From: Persicaria tinctoria
Taxonomy: Eukaryota; Streptophyta; Magnoliopsida; Caryophyllales; Polygonaceae
Direction of reading: 5' to 3'
DNA length: 64,000 nt
Assembly: GCA_037127255.1 (NCBI GenBank)
Contig: JBANSL010000012.1
Span: forward strand, 23,322,615-23,386,614
The notes beneath the pieces were generated by a model. The model did not search any database, was not told where the DNA came from, and worked only from the letters and a program-made list of their open reading frames with translations. Position numbers and translations under genes: made by a program. Every line of letters starts with the position of its first letter. The first letter of the stretch is position 1. Positions 35,360 to 47,424 of the stretch are shown here, one piece after another.

Positions 35360-35810
35360 CTCCGTCCATCTGATAATATATGGACTTTTAGCTCATTTCC
35401 CGTTAATTAAGAAGACTTATATATAATTAATTAGTTAGAAAAAATGCACTCTCGGTTGAGATGTGAATAGACAAAAATTGTCCCACATCGAAAGTTTGAA
35501 CAAATCAAGCCTTAATATATTATTTGGTGACCTACCTCCAATTGCCAATTGGTTTTGAAATGGAACCTCAATGCGCTTGTGTGTTGGGCTTAGAGCACAC
35601 ATGCACACGACCCCCGGTTATTGGTTCGAGTCGGACTTCAATACTTTCCGTTCCAAAATATAAATCTCTTACTATGAGATTATCCTAAAAACCCATGTAT
35701 TTTGAGAGGTAATTAATGTAAAGGTACTAGCTTACTTTTAGATGTAATAGTTAACCTAAAAGTATACAAAATATCAAAGGCTAAAAGTCATGTATTATTG
35801 GACGGGGGAG
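35360..35810. mobile_element. Stowaway MITE (451 bp) containing a small LTR-like insert
   Basis: Starts CTCCGTCCATCTGATAATA and ends TATTATTGGACGGGGGAG, with TA on both sides. Inside at about 35447-35650 lies a piece with TTGCCAATTGGTTTTGAAAT and CACACGACCCCCGG, homologous to the small LTR at 40888-41087, so it is nested. Confidence 0.75.
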
Positions 35811-36097
35811 TATATGTCCGAAAAGATAGTTGGTAAGATTTTATAAGAGATCGGTAATAATTAAGGGGAGATTATGCTTACATTTTACACCGTATTTATT
35901 TTGTTTTATATATTTTGAAGGGAGATTATGCTTATATAGTGCCTTTGTAATATGCAAACCTGCATTTATAAATACACATTGTTTGGTCAAATGATGTCAT
36001 TAAAGTAAGTTTTATTATAAACTAAGCTCTAGTTGATTAATGATTGAAGGGGACAGGAAATCTTCAACAAGATTTGCCATTCTTGATACTACAATAG

Positions 36098-36102
36098 TAC
36101 AA

Positions 36103-36133
<31 letters not shown>

Positions 36134-36150
36134 AATAAATAAATGAATGA
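36098..36150. repeat. (AAAT)n microsatellite
   Basis: AATA/AAAT tetranucleotide repeats with a few ATGA variants. Confidence 0.9.
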
Positions 36151-36542
36151 ATACAGTAAAAAATATGCAGAATCCATGTGTTGCACCATGTTGTCCAAAG
36201 TATTTAATCGATAATTACTTAATTTTGAACATTTATTCTCTATCGCATCAATTCGTATCAAAAGATGTTTAATGGGTTTCAAATATTTTTGTCAAAAGAT
36301 TTTCCAAATTTAAATTATTTGAGTTTTTCCTTAATATTTCTTCCTTAGAATCGCTTTTTTATTTGGTAGGGAATCTATCCCGATTATGGTTCTTGGCCTA
36401 TGTATATGAATTATTGATCTTTTTAACTCATATATTTCTATAAAAATATTGATTAAAAATTATTTTTAAAATTAAAAAGGATAAATTCTATGTAAATATA
36501 GAAAACATCTTAGATATTGATTTTTTAAATTTAAATAACGGA

Positions 36543-39500
36543 CTAGTAATCCCCGCGCCATGGCGCGTGTGCGAGGAGAAAAAAAATATTATAAGGATGA
36601 ACCAAAAAAAATAATGAAAAAAATACGAATAGTTTATTATGTTAACAAATATTGTATATGAATAAATATATGAAAGGATAAAATCGCTACTCTAGACTTC
36701 GTCAATAGGATTCCTAAAAAAGATATTTTGGTTAAAAGAGTTGATGAAATTGTATATAAAAAAAGAAATAATGTAAGGTTAATCTTACATAATGATCGAA
36801 GATTAAAAAAAACAATTAATTATATCTTAACTCCACCGGATCCAAACCCTATGAACGGATATTAATTATATCTTAACTCTTAATTTCAAATCCTTTATTT
36901 TAAAAATCAAGTTATTGTAAAACATAATATTATAAACAATTATTTCATCAAGCATAAGAAATTATGTGCTCTTCCTTCCAGTTTCCTGGGTTCATGGGCT
37001 CCTTCCAACCGTTAGCTTGAAATTCTTTTGGTCAACCTCAAGGAAGACCCGAGATTGCTCCATATCAACATTTCCATCAGATAGCATCCCATTCACGGCC
37101 CTCGTTGCTCATCCTTGACCATTAAGACATTGAATTGAAATACTTTCTACATGGCAAGTTTTGATTTCTCCTCATGAACAATTGGCAACAATCCACATGC
37201 TCGAGCATACCTACCCAGCAACCAGCGAATAGTTGAAATAAACAGTTAAGTTATTTGCCCAAAAATGTGTATACAGAAACTCTGTGTAACTTCCATATGA
37301 TTTGAAGAGATGATATTAGCAGAGCATAGACTATATACGGGAATAAAGTTGAAGTAACTCAGTCTATTTTCCTTAGTCAAGTAGTCAACATAAACATTTC
37401 TATATGAAGTTCTCTTGTAGTTCAATTAACAATCATTAAGTCAGAAGAATTGTTGCTTAGTCTATTTTTTCACTACATTGCCCTCGTGATTAGTGAAAGC
37501 TACATAACATAGAATTGAAAATTCATTTAGGATTTCCTTAATAAGGATGCTTTTTAAGAGAAAGCTTATTTAAGGTTCCGTTGATCTAGTTTAATTCGAA
37601 GATATGATATAAAAATCATATTTAATGTCTTGTTAAAACCATAACATACCATTGTCCAGCCAACTGGTCAGCTTAAATAGAAGAACTTGTGTTGCTACTG
37701 TTCTTGTCATAGTTGAAATATTTAATGTTCATAGATAGCCTTCGCCTTCTGAAACTTGAACCGAAAATAATCATCAGGATCACTATCACCTACTTCACGT
37801 ACCAAGGCAAAAGCAGCTTGTAAAGAAACTAATCATAAAAGAAAATTTAGATTATCCAAGGAGCCAATGAACCCAAAAGTGAATGAACCTAAGAAACTAA
37901 TTTTGAAATAAAAGAAAATTCATATTTTATTATATTTGACAGTTGAAAAGTGTAGAAGATCTCTATTTAAAACTGTGCAATCATTCATTTCATGGATATC
38001 CAAGGCTGTTTTATCTGTTAAATCAAGTGTTCTCTAAACTATTCAACACAATAAGTAAAGCTTCTCCTTATATACCATAATTTAAGGTATCACAAACATA
38101 CAGAAGCAAAAGATGAAAACATGAGTGATATCAAAACACCACACAATGAAAAGAAAAGCATAGCGCTAATTCATAAGCAGTCTCAATGCATGAGAGGCTT
38201 ATTCAAATTCATGTATTAGGTGTAGATCACCTTATAACACAACAATTATTCACAGTAAAAACACTTGAAGCAGACAGTGAAAATGGGATTCGACACTTGA
38301 AACCCGTTGAAAGATGGAGTTTTGCTGCTGTCTAGAGAATTGATTGTGGTTGCCACTAGTTGGAGATGAAATTCCAAGAATATTGTTCTGCCCTTGCTGC
38401 TGCACTTGATTAAACTTCTGCAAATACTTCTCCTTTTGATATGATCTCGGGTCTCCCTTGAGGCTGATCAAATGAAAAGAATTTCATTTGATTTCATCTG
38501 TTCTTTAGCTCTAAGTTACCTGATTGGAAGAAATTACTCAGTGATGACTATAGAGTTAAGCAGCATGGACCCACTCTAAGGTTTGATGACATTGATTAAG
38601 AATTTTGCATAAACAAAAAACAGGCGCAAAAACACAAACACAAACACATAACAAAGAAGAGGGGTTTCAAGCCAAGCACAACCCAAGAATAAGGACTATT
38701 GCATTTGCATCCAACATATGAATTATTACGTTCAAGCACTCAAAATTTATAGGGCAAACACAAACAAACCAAGAAAGTAATCTAGAAAGAGCTTTGACAC
38801 ACGTGTTTTCCTTCAGCATCAAAATTGTACAATAGTCTATCCTAAAGCCTGTTCTCTTCTCTATGGAACATAAAAGGAAGAAGAATATAAAAAACTACAA
38901 CTGCTTATTCTAGACTAAGTGACACAATCCATGGGATTGCTACCTATTGCCTTCTCTGAAAAAAAATGTGATTGGAGTGTATAGTCAGCAGGGAAACAGA
39001 GAACTCTGTGAAAGAAATTCAGAAGTGATTGGAGTGTACCCTACAACCGCAATCAATGGAAAACTCAGATCTTTCACACATATTCAATTTTTAAAGTAGT
39101 GGAGTGGATATCCATCAAAAAGGAACTTTCATAAGTATCGTCTGAATCCAACTTGAAGAATTGATTATTGACCTAGAGTATATTATCATCGAAATTCAGA
39201 CATACCTCTAGGAAAAGATCTAGGAGAGTCCAATACACCGAACTGAAAACCATCGTAAACCCTAGTGACAACAAAAACACGAAAAAACAAACGGATTATA
39301 ATTTCAGAACCTAGGGTTTCTGATCGGAATTTAGAGATTCGTCGAAATCGAACTAATAAGCAACAAACCTGGAGCCAAAATCAAGGATTCGGTGTGATAA
39401 GCAACAAACCTGAGCCGGTATCAAGGATTTGGAGGAGTAGGAGATGAACCTGGACCCTGGAGGATGAACGTGGAGGACGAAAGCAGCAAAAGGAAGATTT

Positions 39501-39787
39501 GGAGGAGAGGCGGAAAAAACTCGGAGGCGGTAGGAGATGGATTCGAAGGAGAGGCGCTAGGTGGGAACCTGTAGGTGGAGGAGAGGCGGAGGAGATGTAG
39601 CCATAGTCAAAGGCGGTGGGAACCTCAACCCTGGGAGCCGAGGATGAAAGAAGTAAGGGGGTTTTCTTGAAAAAAAAAATTAGGAAGGGGAAGGAGTAGA
39701 TAAAACGTGATTGACCAAAGTACCGAAATTTAAGGATTGATCGCCACCTCAGCAAACTCTTCTGATTTAAAGTTATATATATATAGA
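36543..39787 (-). mobile_element. Non-autonomous Helitron (3,245 bp)
   Basis: On the minus strand the 5' end is A then TCTATATATATATAACTTTA. The 3' end is a GCGCCATGGCGC hairpin followed by GGGGATTACTAG and then T. TC...hairpin-CTAG ends and insertion between A and T are the Helitron hallmarks. No Rep/helicase gene is present. The interior carries exon-like scraps: minus frames with FQANGWKEPMNPGNWKEEH (about 36,960-37,060) and with QKEKYLQKFNQVQQQGQ (38250-38471), and a GC-rich block at 39,380-39,700. These are probably captured host-gene fragments that I cannot name. Confidence 0.75.
38250..38471 (-). pseudogene. Captured Gln-rich gene fragment in the Helitron
   Basis: A frame of 73 codons rich in Gln, Asn and Ser, starting LKGDPRSYQKEKYLQKFNQ. 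It has the same orientation as the Helitron. Source gene not recognised. Confidence 0.4.
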
Positions 39788-40075
39788 TTATAAATTTCGA
39801 CAAATATGACTTATCTTTTCGAGAATAATTCATGAACAATAAATGCATTATTAATTTAACATAGTATTCTCTCTGTCTTACAATATATAAAAAAATTAAT
39901 TTTTTAAAATAACATTATATTTATTAATATTAAGTATAATATTATTTTAAAAAAGTAATTAAAAATAAATATTTTAAGGAATTCTTAGTTTACAAAAATT
40001 AACTACTTGTGTTATGGACGCGTGGACGGAAGGTGTACTAAATACGGAGTACTAATGTTATTTTTGTATTAAACG

Positions 40076-40525
40076 TAGACCTTTCAAAACACAACCCGAC
40101 CGACCCGAAAAATTTCCGCCCCGAACCCGAAAATTTTAACCCGAATTTTTTTTTCGACCCGAACCCGAAAAACCCGAAATTTTCCGGGTAATCTGGGTTT
40201 CGACCCGGTGACCCGATTGACCCGGTAATTTTGACCCGATTTACCCGATTGATCCGGTGACCCGATTGACCCGGTTGATTTATAATTATATATAATTATT
40301 TTTTTTATATTTAATTAAAATTTATCACAAAATTATCAAATAATGATTTTTTTAATTTAAAAAAGAAAAAATTGACAAATCCGAAATCGACCCGATCCCG
40401 ACCCGAAACCCGATCAAACCCGAGTTCGAGTCAACCCGAAACCCGTTTTACCCGAGACCCGTTTTACCCGAAACCCGAAGTGACCCGACCCGAACCCGAT
40501 CCGAAGGACCCGTTTGACAGGTCTA
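40076..40525. mobile_element. hAT-type MITE built of ACCCGA repeats, 8-bp target duplication
   Basis: ATTAAACG lies on both sides (40068-40075, 40526-40533). The ends TAGACCTTTCAAA and its inverted partner TTTGACAGGTCTA form the TIR. The body is mostly reiterated ACCCGAAACCCG/GACCCGATT units. An 8-bp duplication is the hAT signature. Confidence 0.85.
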
Positions 40526-40887
40526 ATTAAACGTACTCTTGTAGTTGTATGCTCTCACCTGGAAAAAGAAGTCCATTTAAAGTGCTAAGGATATTTCAAA
40601 AAAAAAAGAGTAAAAAGAAACGAAAAACAAAAGGAAGAAACTTTTTAACCCGTATGGAACACGTGGGAGATAGTGGTACGTAGCTGTCTATCATACCTTT
40701 CGTTCGGACCTTCATTTATTTCATTAAATTATTTTTCCCCGAACTTATGGAGCATTGGAAGGTATGCCGAGTTGCTGACACTAAATCAGAAATTAAAATT
40801 TAAGTAGATTAATAATTAATAAATTGGTTAAATTTTGAGAAAATTTGTGTCGTCTACGCAAATTTTCATACATATTAGGGGACTGTC

Positions 40888-41087
40888 TGTTGAGAATGTG
40901 AAAAGACAAAAGAGTCTCACATTGATTATACAAACAAAGAAGCCATAGTATATAAGCTAGTGTGTTACCCCACCTAATGCCAATTGGTTTTAGGATGGAA
41001 CCCCGCTCGGCTTATGTGCTAGGCTATATGCGCATGGGCGCACGTGTGCACACGACCCCCGACCCCGAGTCCCAACGGACTTCAGTA
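40888..41087. mobile_element. Small solo LTR-like (TRIM) element
   Basis: About 200 bp starting TGTTGAGAATGTG and ending near TTCAGTA, flanked by CTGTC at 40883-40887 and 41088-41092. A relative lies inside the MITE at 35.45-35.65 kb. The end is not the canonical CA, so the exact boundary is tentative. Confidence 0.55.
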
Positions 41088-41099
41088 CTGTCCACATTT

Positions 41100-41660
41100 T
41101 CTGACAAATTAGAGAAACGTCAATCTTGAATTTTTTAAAAGAAACAAACCTTAAATCTAATCATATATCTTTCCTCGATCTCCTCTCTCGCTCAACCTTC
41201 ATCGATTTCCTCTCTCGCTCAATCTGATCAGATCTTCCACCTTACTAATCCGAATTTTCGATTTCTGATTCAAAGCGGCCTCGATCGAAGACTCTCTTAT
41301 CCTTCTTCTCCGATCTGCTATCCTTCGCCATCTTCAAGAGTGGTCGGAAGCTACGCCACTGAAATCTCCAAATATGGATCTCCGATCTGCTATCCTTCTT
41401 CTTCGAACTATTGCCATCGTCGATTGCCGAAGCTCTCTATATACTCAATCGCTTTCTTTCAAATCTGAGGCAAACTTTTCCCATGCTTTCAGATTTGAGA
41501 CCTTGGGCGACGACATATTCGTGACGGTAGGGTCCAATTTCCTCCTCAAATTAGACTTGGATAATTGCGTCATGTGTGAAATCAAGAAGATCGAGTTGTT
41601 TGGATTTTTAATATTTTCTAGAAATTGCAAAAATAAAACTGATAACTCCATCCCTTGATG
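41100..41660 (+). other. Unassigned exon-like region
   Basis: A frame from ATG 41374 to 41658 (94 aa) follows a CT-rich leader-like stretch. The phrase CTCCGATCTGCTATCCTTC occurs twice (about 41310 and 41378). The residues around LGDDIFVTVGSNFLLKLD look protein-like. No family recognised; it may be a broken gene start. Confidence 0.3.
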
Positions 41661-42399
41661 AAAATCGGAATATATGTTCTAAAGGCCTTGACAGGATGTT
41701 TGTGTCAAAGGTCTTGGAGCATTAACAGTTGATGAAATACAAAACCTGTTTTTATAAGTCCGAATATTATTTAATATTATTATCTACTTCCTTTATATTA
41801 TATATATGTGTAACTAATTGTAATGGGTAAAATCTGCACCATAGATCCCGAGGAGGATCGGCGAGATACAATCCTGCAAGATCAACCAAGAACGAGGTCG
41901 GGCGGGGCTTGTCTCCCCAGAGCAGCCTCCGACGCTCAAGTCAGAATGTGTCGGCTGATAGAAGCCTCTTCTAACCCTAGTAGATCAATCATATATATAA
42001 TGAGAGTTAGGGTTTGGTTAGTTCACCTGGTAAAAGACGATAATGCCCCTGGACATATTATGAAATTACTTTTGCTCCATCAATTGCCCCTCGGGTTTCC
42101 TTATCACGATCTAGTGATGAGGGAAGACGAATAACACGAGTTATGCTTGTCCCTTGTCTGAGTTGTATCCTGCAAGCTTCAACATTCTCAACCGAATAAC
42201 ATGATATAATGCAATTGGTGCGTGATCAACTGATCAACTGAAAGGTACGGTTCAAAATGATTGGATGAATTCTTTGCCATAAATGGGAGATAGCGTTAGT
42301 TGATAACGCTCTTGCTTTTATTTTTGGGTGACGCTTTTATGGTATTCATTAGGATTGAGTATTTCGATTTAAATTGCACTCTCATTGCTTGATTTTGAC

Positions 42400-42660
42400 T
42401 TTTGTTGGCCCTTAGAGGCGTTATTATGACTTAAAAATTGGCTTTTATTGGCCGTAAATGGTGATCTGTTGGCCTTAATTGACGTTCTATTGGCCTGAAA
42501 TCGGCGAACTTTGGCCTTAAGTGGCGAACCTTTGGCCTGAAATCGGCGAACTTTGGCCTTAAGTGGCGATTCGTTGGCCATGAGTGGCGATTTGTTGGCC
42601 ATGAGTGGCGATCTATTGGCCATGAGTGCCGATCCGTTGGCCGTGATTGGCGATCCGTTG
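42400..42660. repeat. 21-bp minisatellite inside the LTR element
   Basis: About a dozen units of the type TTGGCCATGAGTGGCGATT with TTGGCCTGAAATCGGCGAA variants. The minus strand reads as a LMANKSP-like heptapeptide repeat, but it has no sign of being a gene. Confidence 0.75.
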
Positions 42661-43330
42661 ACTATTTTTTTTTCTTTTGCTTTGATATATAGATGCGCAT
42701 ATAAGCATTTCAATAAATTATATGTAACCGGAGCAATTAACCATGCAATATAATTAACTAAAGAACGAACTTGGTATCACAATTGGAAATAAATAGAGAA
42801 CTTAGCTTTTAGGTCTCATATGGACCGGCCGGGCATGATGCGTTGCACTTCCAAGTGAGATATTATGGAAGTTGGGGCCTTTTCCACAATTGTCTTAATT
42901 GCATAGACTGAGATGTAATTTTCAAAAACTTCAGGCTGATTTCGTAATTAATCTGAATCTCCAAAGTAACGTCGTCTTCTTCGTATTAATTGCCTTCTAA
43001 TTAATCCAAGCAATGTAACGCTTTGTTTGTAGCAGGCGGCGATGGACTCGAAGCGGCGTCCTCGATTGTCCCGGCTTTGGCCTCGACTTCGACGGTGGTG
43101 AAGGATCCGGATTGGGGTGCCCCTGGCCTGCCCATCGATGCCGGCGTGCTCTCGCGGTTCGGTGAAAGGGGTGCTTGGTGGCGGCGGCTATGGCGCAATC
43201 CCAAGTCGGGTCCACGGAGTCGCACAGAGAGATGGAGGAGACCGGAATCGACGGCTGCGGTGCAACCCTCAACCAGATCCCGTCGGGTACAACGTCTCGG
43301 TTGGCGGAGGACGCCGTGATGGCTTTGGAT

Positions 43331-43654
43331 TCAACAACAAGGGCTGACGATCGGTAGCGCTCTCGCGCACGAGGGGGCTCGGGTCTGACGGTTATCGATG
43401 GAGAGGCGCAGGGATGAAGTCCCTCGTGTGATCGACGACCGATCGTACGTCTGGCCAGTAGCCACGACCACCCGATCTCTCATCAGCCCTAGCGTGATTG
43501 GACATTGAAAGTCCGACGGGATACCCAGATCTGACGTCGTTCTCTGGTAATGGATGTCGGATCCCGGGCTTGATCCTCCGAACAACACACACTTGGCGTA
43601 TCGAACCAGTCCGATCAAGGCGTTCACCGTTGATTTGGATCTATCATCGATCAT
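43331..43654 (-). pseudogene. Captured U-box E3 ligase fragment (PUB type)
   Basis: NALIGLVRYAKCVLFG precedes IPSDFQCPITLGLMRDRVVV and ATGQTYDRSSI, the start of a plant U-box, with IP-x-DF-x-CPI and TGQTYDR in place. The second half of the U-box (the RWI...CP stretch) is lost through a frame change, and no ARM repeats follow in frame. The orientation matches the LTR element, as expected for transduced cellular RNA sequence. RDP of the usual U-box is RDR here. Confidence 0.8.
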
Positions 43655-44353
43655 CTCTAGAAACTCGATCTCTTCCTTGCATCTTGCCGGAGTAGTCCTC
43701 GATCAACTTCATGATCCTACTTGCGGATCGGAGAAGTGGTGTTTTGCCGCATGAGGGAGGATGATGGCTGGAGGTAAGAGATTTCAGCGGAGCTACAGTA
43801 GAGTGCGTGGACGAAGTCGGACGGCGGCAGCCTCGGGACATCGTCGGCGGCGGCGCTTCCGCGGCGGAAACGCCTTTGGAGTCACCGCCATGAAAAACGT
43901 CACAGCATCAACAACAAATCCGGTGATCCCGTTTCCTCTGTTGCGGTGCCTCAAATCCAAAACCTTTCAATTGCCCTTCTTTCATGGGGTTTTTTGGTTG
44001 ATTTGTGTACAAAGATGAGATTTTTTTTGATTGGGAGATCCGATCACAGGCTTTTCGATCGATTCCCCAACGGACGACGCCAAATGTAATGGGTAAAATC
44101 TGCACCATAGATCCTGAGGAGGATCGGCGAGATACAATCCTGCAAGATCAACGAAGAACGAGGTCGGGCGGGGCTTGTCTCCCCAGAGCAGCCTCCGTCG
44201 CTCAAGTCAGAATGTGTCGGCTGATAGAAGCCTCTTCTAACCCTAGTAGATCAATCATATATATAATGAGAGTTAGGGTTTGGTTAGTTCACCTGGTAAA
44301 AGACGATAATGCCCCTGGACATATTATGAAATTACTTTTGCTCCATCACTAAT

Positions 44354-45310
44354 CTTTCATGAAGTATTTTCGAAATTATATCTTTCCTTATGGTGCTTAT
44401 TGAGAAGATCCAATTCAAGTAAGATCATGTCTTCATAGTATCCAAAAATAGAATATCCGAGCGCGCCATGATCCAAACTAGCCGTTGTTGAAGATCCGGT
44501 GTTGAAGACCCTCATGCTCCATGTTACTTCTATAAAGGAAAGGAAGAAGAAGACAGAACATACAAGTGCTACACGAGCTTTCATTAATTCAAGCGAGATC
44601 TGTCTTCCAAGTGTACTCTCTCCTAGCGCTCAAGAGTTTGTTGTTTATTTCAAAGCCTTTGAGAGTCACTGTGAGCTTATAGGATATATTCATTTATAGT
44701 GTTACTCGAGAGTTTGTAACTCGGGAAGTTGCACTAGGCTATTGATTTGTGAGAGTGAGTGGATTGTACTAGATAGCTGAGAGAGGTGGGGCTCTTCTAG
44801 ATTGGTCTAGGACTCCAAGAGAACGTGAGTTGACTAGATTGCAATTGTATAGGAGAGAGGCTTCTCGGTGAGCTATTAGGATCCTAAGCTAAGCAAATCA
44901 ATAAAGCCTTTTGAATCCTAGGGTTGTGGAAGAACCCTAGACGGGGACGTAGGCCAAGTTCGTGCCGAACCTCGTTAGCAATTCACTGCGTCCTTTGTTT
45001 ATTACTTTACCATATTTCCGCATTTGGTTCGTACTGTTTAACTTTGTGATTCAGGTTTTTCTCAAAGGGTTTTATACGAGCTTCAAAAGTCTTGAGACTT
45101 TCTGCGAAAAACGGGCATACTTTATTCAACCTCCCTTCTAGAGTATTTCTTATTACATTGTTTTTACATTACCGAACCTTCAAAAACCATTTCAATTTGG
45201 AGCCCCGTCGTCGTCGGCTATTGTTCCATTCATTCGGTCTGCGTTGAATTTACCTTCGAAGAGTCTGAGCCTTCACCACCTAGATTTGTTCCCCTGCAAA
45301 ATCCTCGATC
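44354..45310. mobile_element. Copia-type LTR-like fragment
   Basis: Contains GGGGACGTAGGCCAAGTTCG with GCCGAACCTCGTTAGC, phrases common at the leader/LTR end of plant Copia elements. No TG...CA ends, primer-binding site or partner LTR could be fixed. No coding region. Confidence 0.4.
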
Positions 45311-45315
45311 TATTC

Positions 45316-45720
45316 TGTTGGGGGAAGTGGTGTTGGGCCCGACCAGAAAGCCCAACATATAAGCCAGACTAGGGCATCATCCCAAAACCAATTGGCGTTA
45401 GGTAGAGTAGCACATCCACTTATATGTTAGGTTCAGAATCACCCCACTTACGATGTGGGATTCACAAGTGTCCCAACAAATCCCCCTCTCACTTGCGAAT
45501 CCATCACAAGTTTAGCTCGGTTGAAATCGAGACCTCCACGCAACGGGTTCGACTAACCCGTCATCGATACAGATGTGGAGTCCATCTTAATCTTCGGTGC
45601 AACCGGCCCACCCGCCGAACCCGACTTTGATACCAGTTTGTTGGAGGGAGTGTTGTTGGGCCTGACCAGAAAGCCCAACATATAAGCCAGACTAGGGCAC
45701 CATCCCAAAACCAATTGGCT
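45316..45720 (-). mobile_element. TRIM element, right LTR truncated
   Basis: LTR1 is 45316-45478 (TGTTGGG...CCCAACA). On the minus strand GTGAGAGGGGGATT is a polypurine tract next to it, and TGGTATCAAAGTCGGG beside LTR2 is a tRNA-Met-like primer-binding site. LTR2 starts at 45640 but stops at 45720, about half length, where Copia C sequence begins. Confidence 0.75.
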
Positions 45721-46950
45721 GAAACAACATCTGCTGAACCTTGTAGGGCATAAGTTCCCTTTCCCTGCTTGACTCCTTGCCGAACCACATTAGAGCGCTT
45801 AAACATGCGCAACTTTCCACCATAACCTGTGTATCTGAAACCCTTGTCGTCTAACACAATTAGGGATAGCAGATTCATCGTCATAGATGGCACCTCTTTG
45901 ACTTCCCCCAATGTGCGAAACTTCCCATCGTTTGTCCGAAGCTTGACTGAGCTGATCCCAACAACCGTGCAGATGACATCTTTTCCCATAGAAACATTGC
46001 CCTTTTCTACACATCTATATGTTGTAAACAACTCTCTTCTAGGACAGACATGACATGATGCACCTGAGTCAAGAAACCACACATCATGATCTGTGCGATT
46101 ACCTGCTAGTAGAACAATATCTTCCTCATAAGTATTTCCACCATGAACTACTACTGTAGATCCAGATTTCTGCTCTTGTTGCCTCTTCTTAGGACAATCA
46201 TTCTTCCAATGACCTTTCTCCTTGCAGTAGTTACAGACGTCGTCTGGTTTAGGGCCTTATTTGCGACCTTGCTTCTTGCTCCTTCTACCATCAGAATTGC
46301 CTCTGTTGGCCATAAGCCCGGAAGCCTGATTGTCTGTAACCGACGTGGTTGCCTTCAGACGCAACTCTCTGCTATGAAGCGACGATCTAACCTCTTCCAG
46401 CGTGATGGTATCCTTCCCAACAATGAACGACTGAACGAAGTTCTCGTATGTGGGGGGTAGGGATACCAGCAGAATTAGGGCAACATCTTCGTCCTCCACC
46501 TTATCAATATTACGCAATTAGAGTAATAACGTGTTAAGTTGATCAAGATGATCGATCTCTGAGTTGTGTATCTTCCTGCATATGCAGCTCGAACAACCGT
46601 TGTTTCAGAAGCAACTTGTTCGTCAGAGACTTTGTCATGTACAAACTCTCCAACTTCAGCCACAACTTGCTTGCGGTTTCCTGATCAGCAAATTCTGTTG
46701 TGACATCTTCTGCGAGACACAACATAATCGTCGAATGAGCCTTCTCCTCCAGAAGGCCGTACTCAACGGTGGTTGTATCTGCCCCCTTCTTATCGGCGGT
46801 TAACGGTGCTCATTAACATTGCTGCTTCAGCAAAGCCCGCATCTTTATCTTCCACAAACTGAAAGAATTTCTTCCAGTAAACTTGTCGATCTTCAACACA
46901 GAACCAGACATCATTCTCGGCGGAATCAACAACCAAATCTCTGATACCAG
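45721..46950 (-). pseudogene. Copia C gag and protease, truncated
   Basis: On the minus strand from the primer-binding site at about 46940 come gag text DVTTEFADQETASKLWLKLE and LVSLPPTYENFV, then an intact zinc knuckle CNYCKEKGHWKNDC (about 46240-46200), then the protease motif FLDSGASCHV. The frame is cut at 45721 by the TRIM before integrase. Several stops break gag. Confidence 0.85.
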
Positions 46951-46952
46951 TT

Positions 46953-47268
46953 TGATATAACGAGAATGATAAAGCGAAGAAAAACACAAATATTTACGTG
47001 GTTCAACAACGGTGTGTTGCCTACGTCCACGGGCAGAGAACCAGTTTTCTTATTAGAGGAAGCAAAACAGATTAGGGTTACAAGGGGTCGGCGTTTCAGG
47101 AGTATATGAAGAGACTCATGAAACCCTAAACAAACAATGAACTGAAAGCCCAAAATACAGAGGATAGACCCGTTTACAATAAACATCGCATACCGTCACC
47201 GCTGAGGGCTCTGCCCCCCGGACCTCCCGATGCGTCGCCGGTCAACGATCATTCAAGACACATTAACA
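46953..47268 (-). repeat. Copia C LTR (316 bp)
   Basis: Plus-strand edges TGATATAACG and CATTAACA. On the minus strand a polypurine tract (AAGGTGGAGATC) lies before it and TGGTATCAGAG after it, so it serves as 3' LTR of the sequence to its right and 5' LTR of the sequence to its left. Confidence 0.8.
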
Positions 47269-47424
47269 GATCTCCACCTTGACTTGAATCCTCTCAAAAA
47301 CAGATGCACCTTCAACAAAAAGTGCCTAGACGTTCCTCTACCTCAGATTGGTCCTTGGAAGAGGACCTAGACTGCCCCGCAGGGTAACTCAACAGCTGGC
47401 GATATTAAGCAAGTCCAAACAATG

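Larger units (their letters stand above)
41819..44348 (-). mobile_element. Non-autonomous LTR element (2.5 kb) with a captured U-box gene fragment
   Basis: Two LTRs of exactly 264 bp (41819-42082, 44085-44348) differ at only a few bases, and CTAAT lies on both sides (41814-41818, 44349-44353). On the minus strand the 5' LTR is followed by TTTGGCGTCGTCCGTTGGGG, resembling the TGGCGCCGT-type primer-binding site of plant Gypsy-like elements. A GAGGGGCAA purine tract precedes the 3' LTR. No gag or pol. The interior is a minisatellite plus host-like sequence. Confidence 0.85.
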
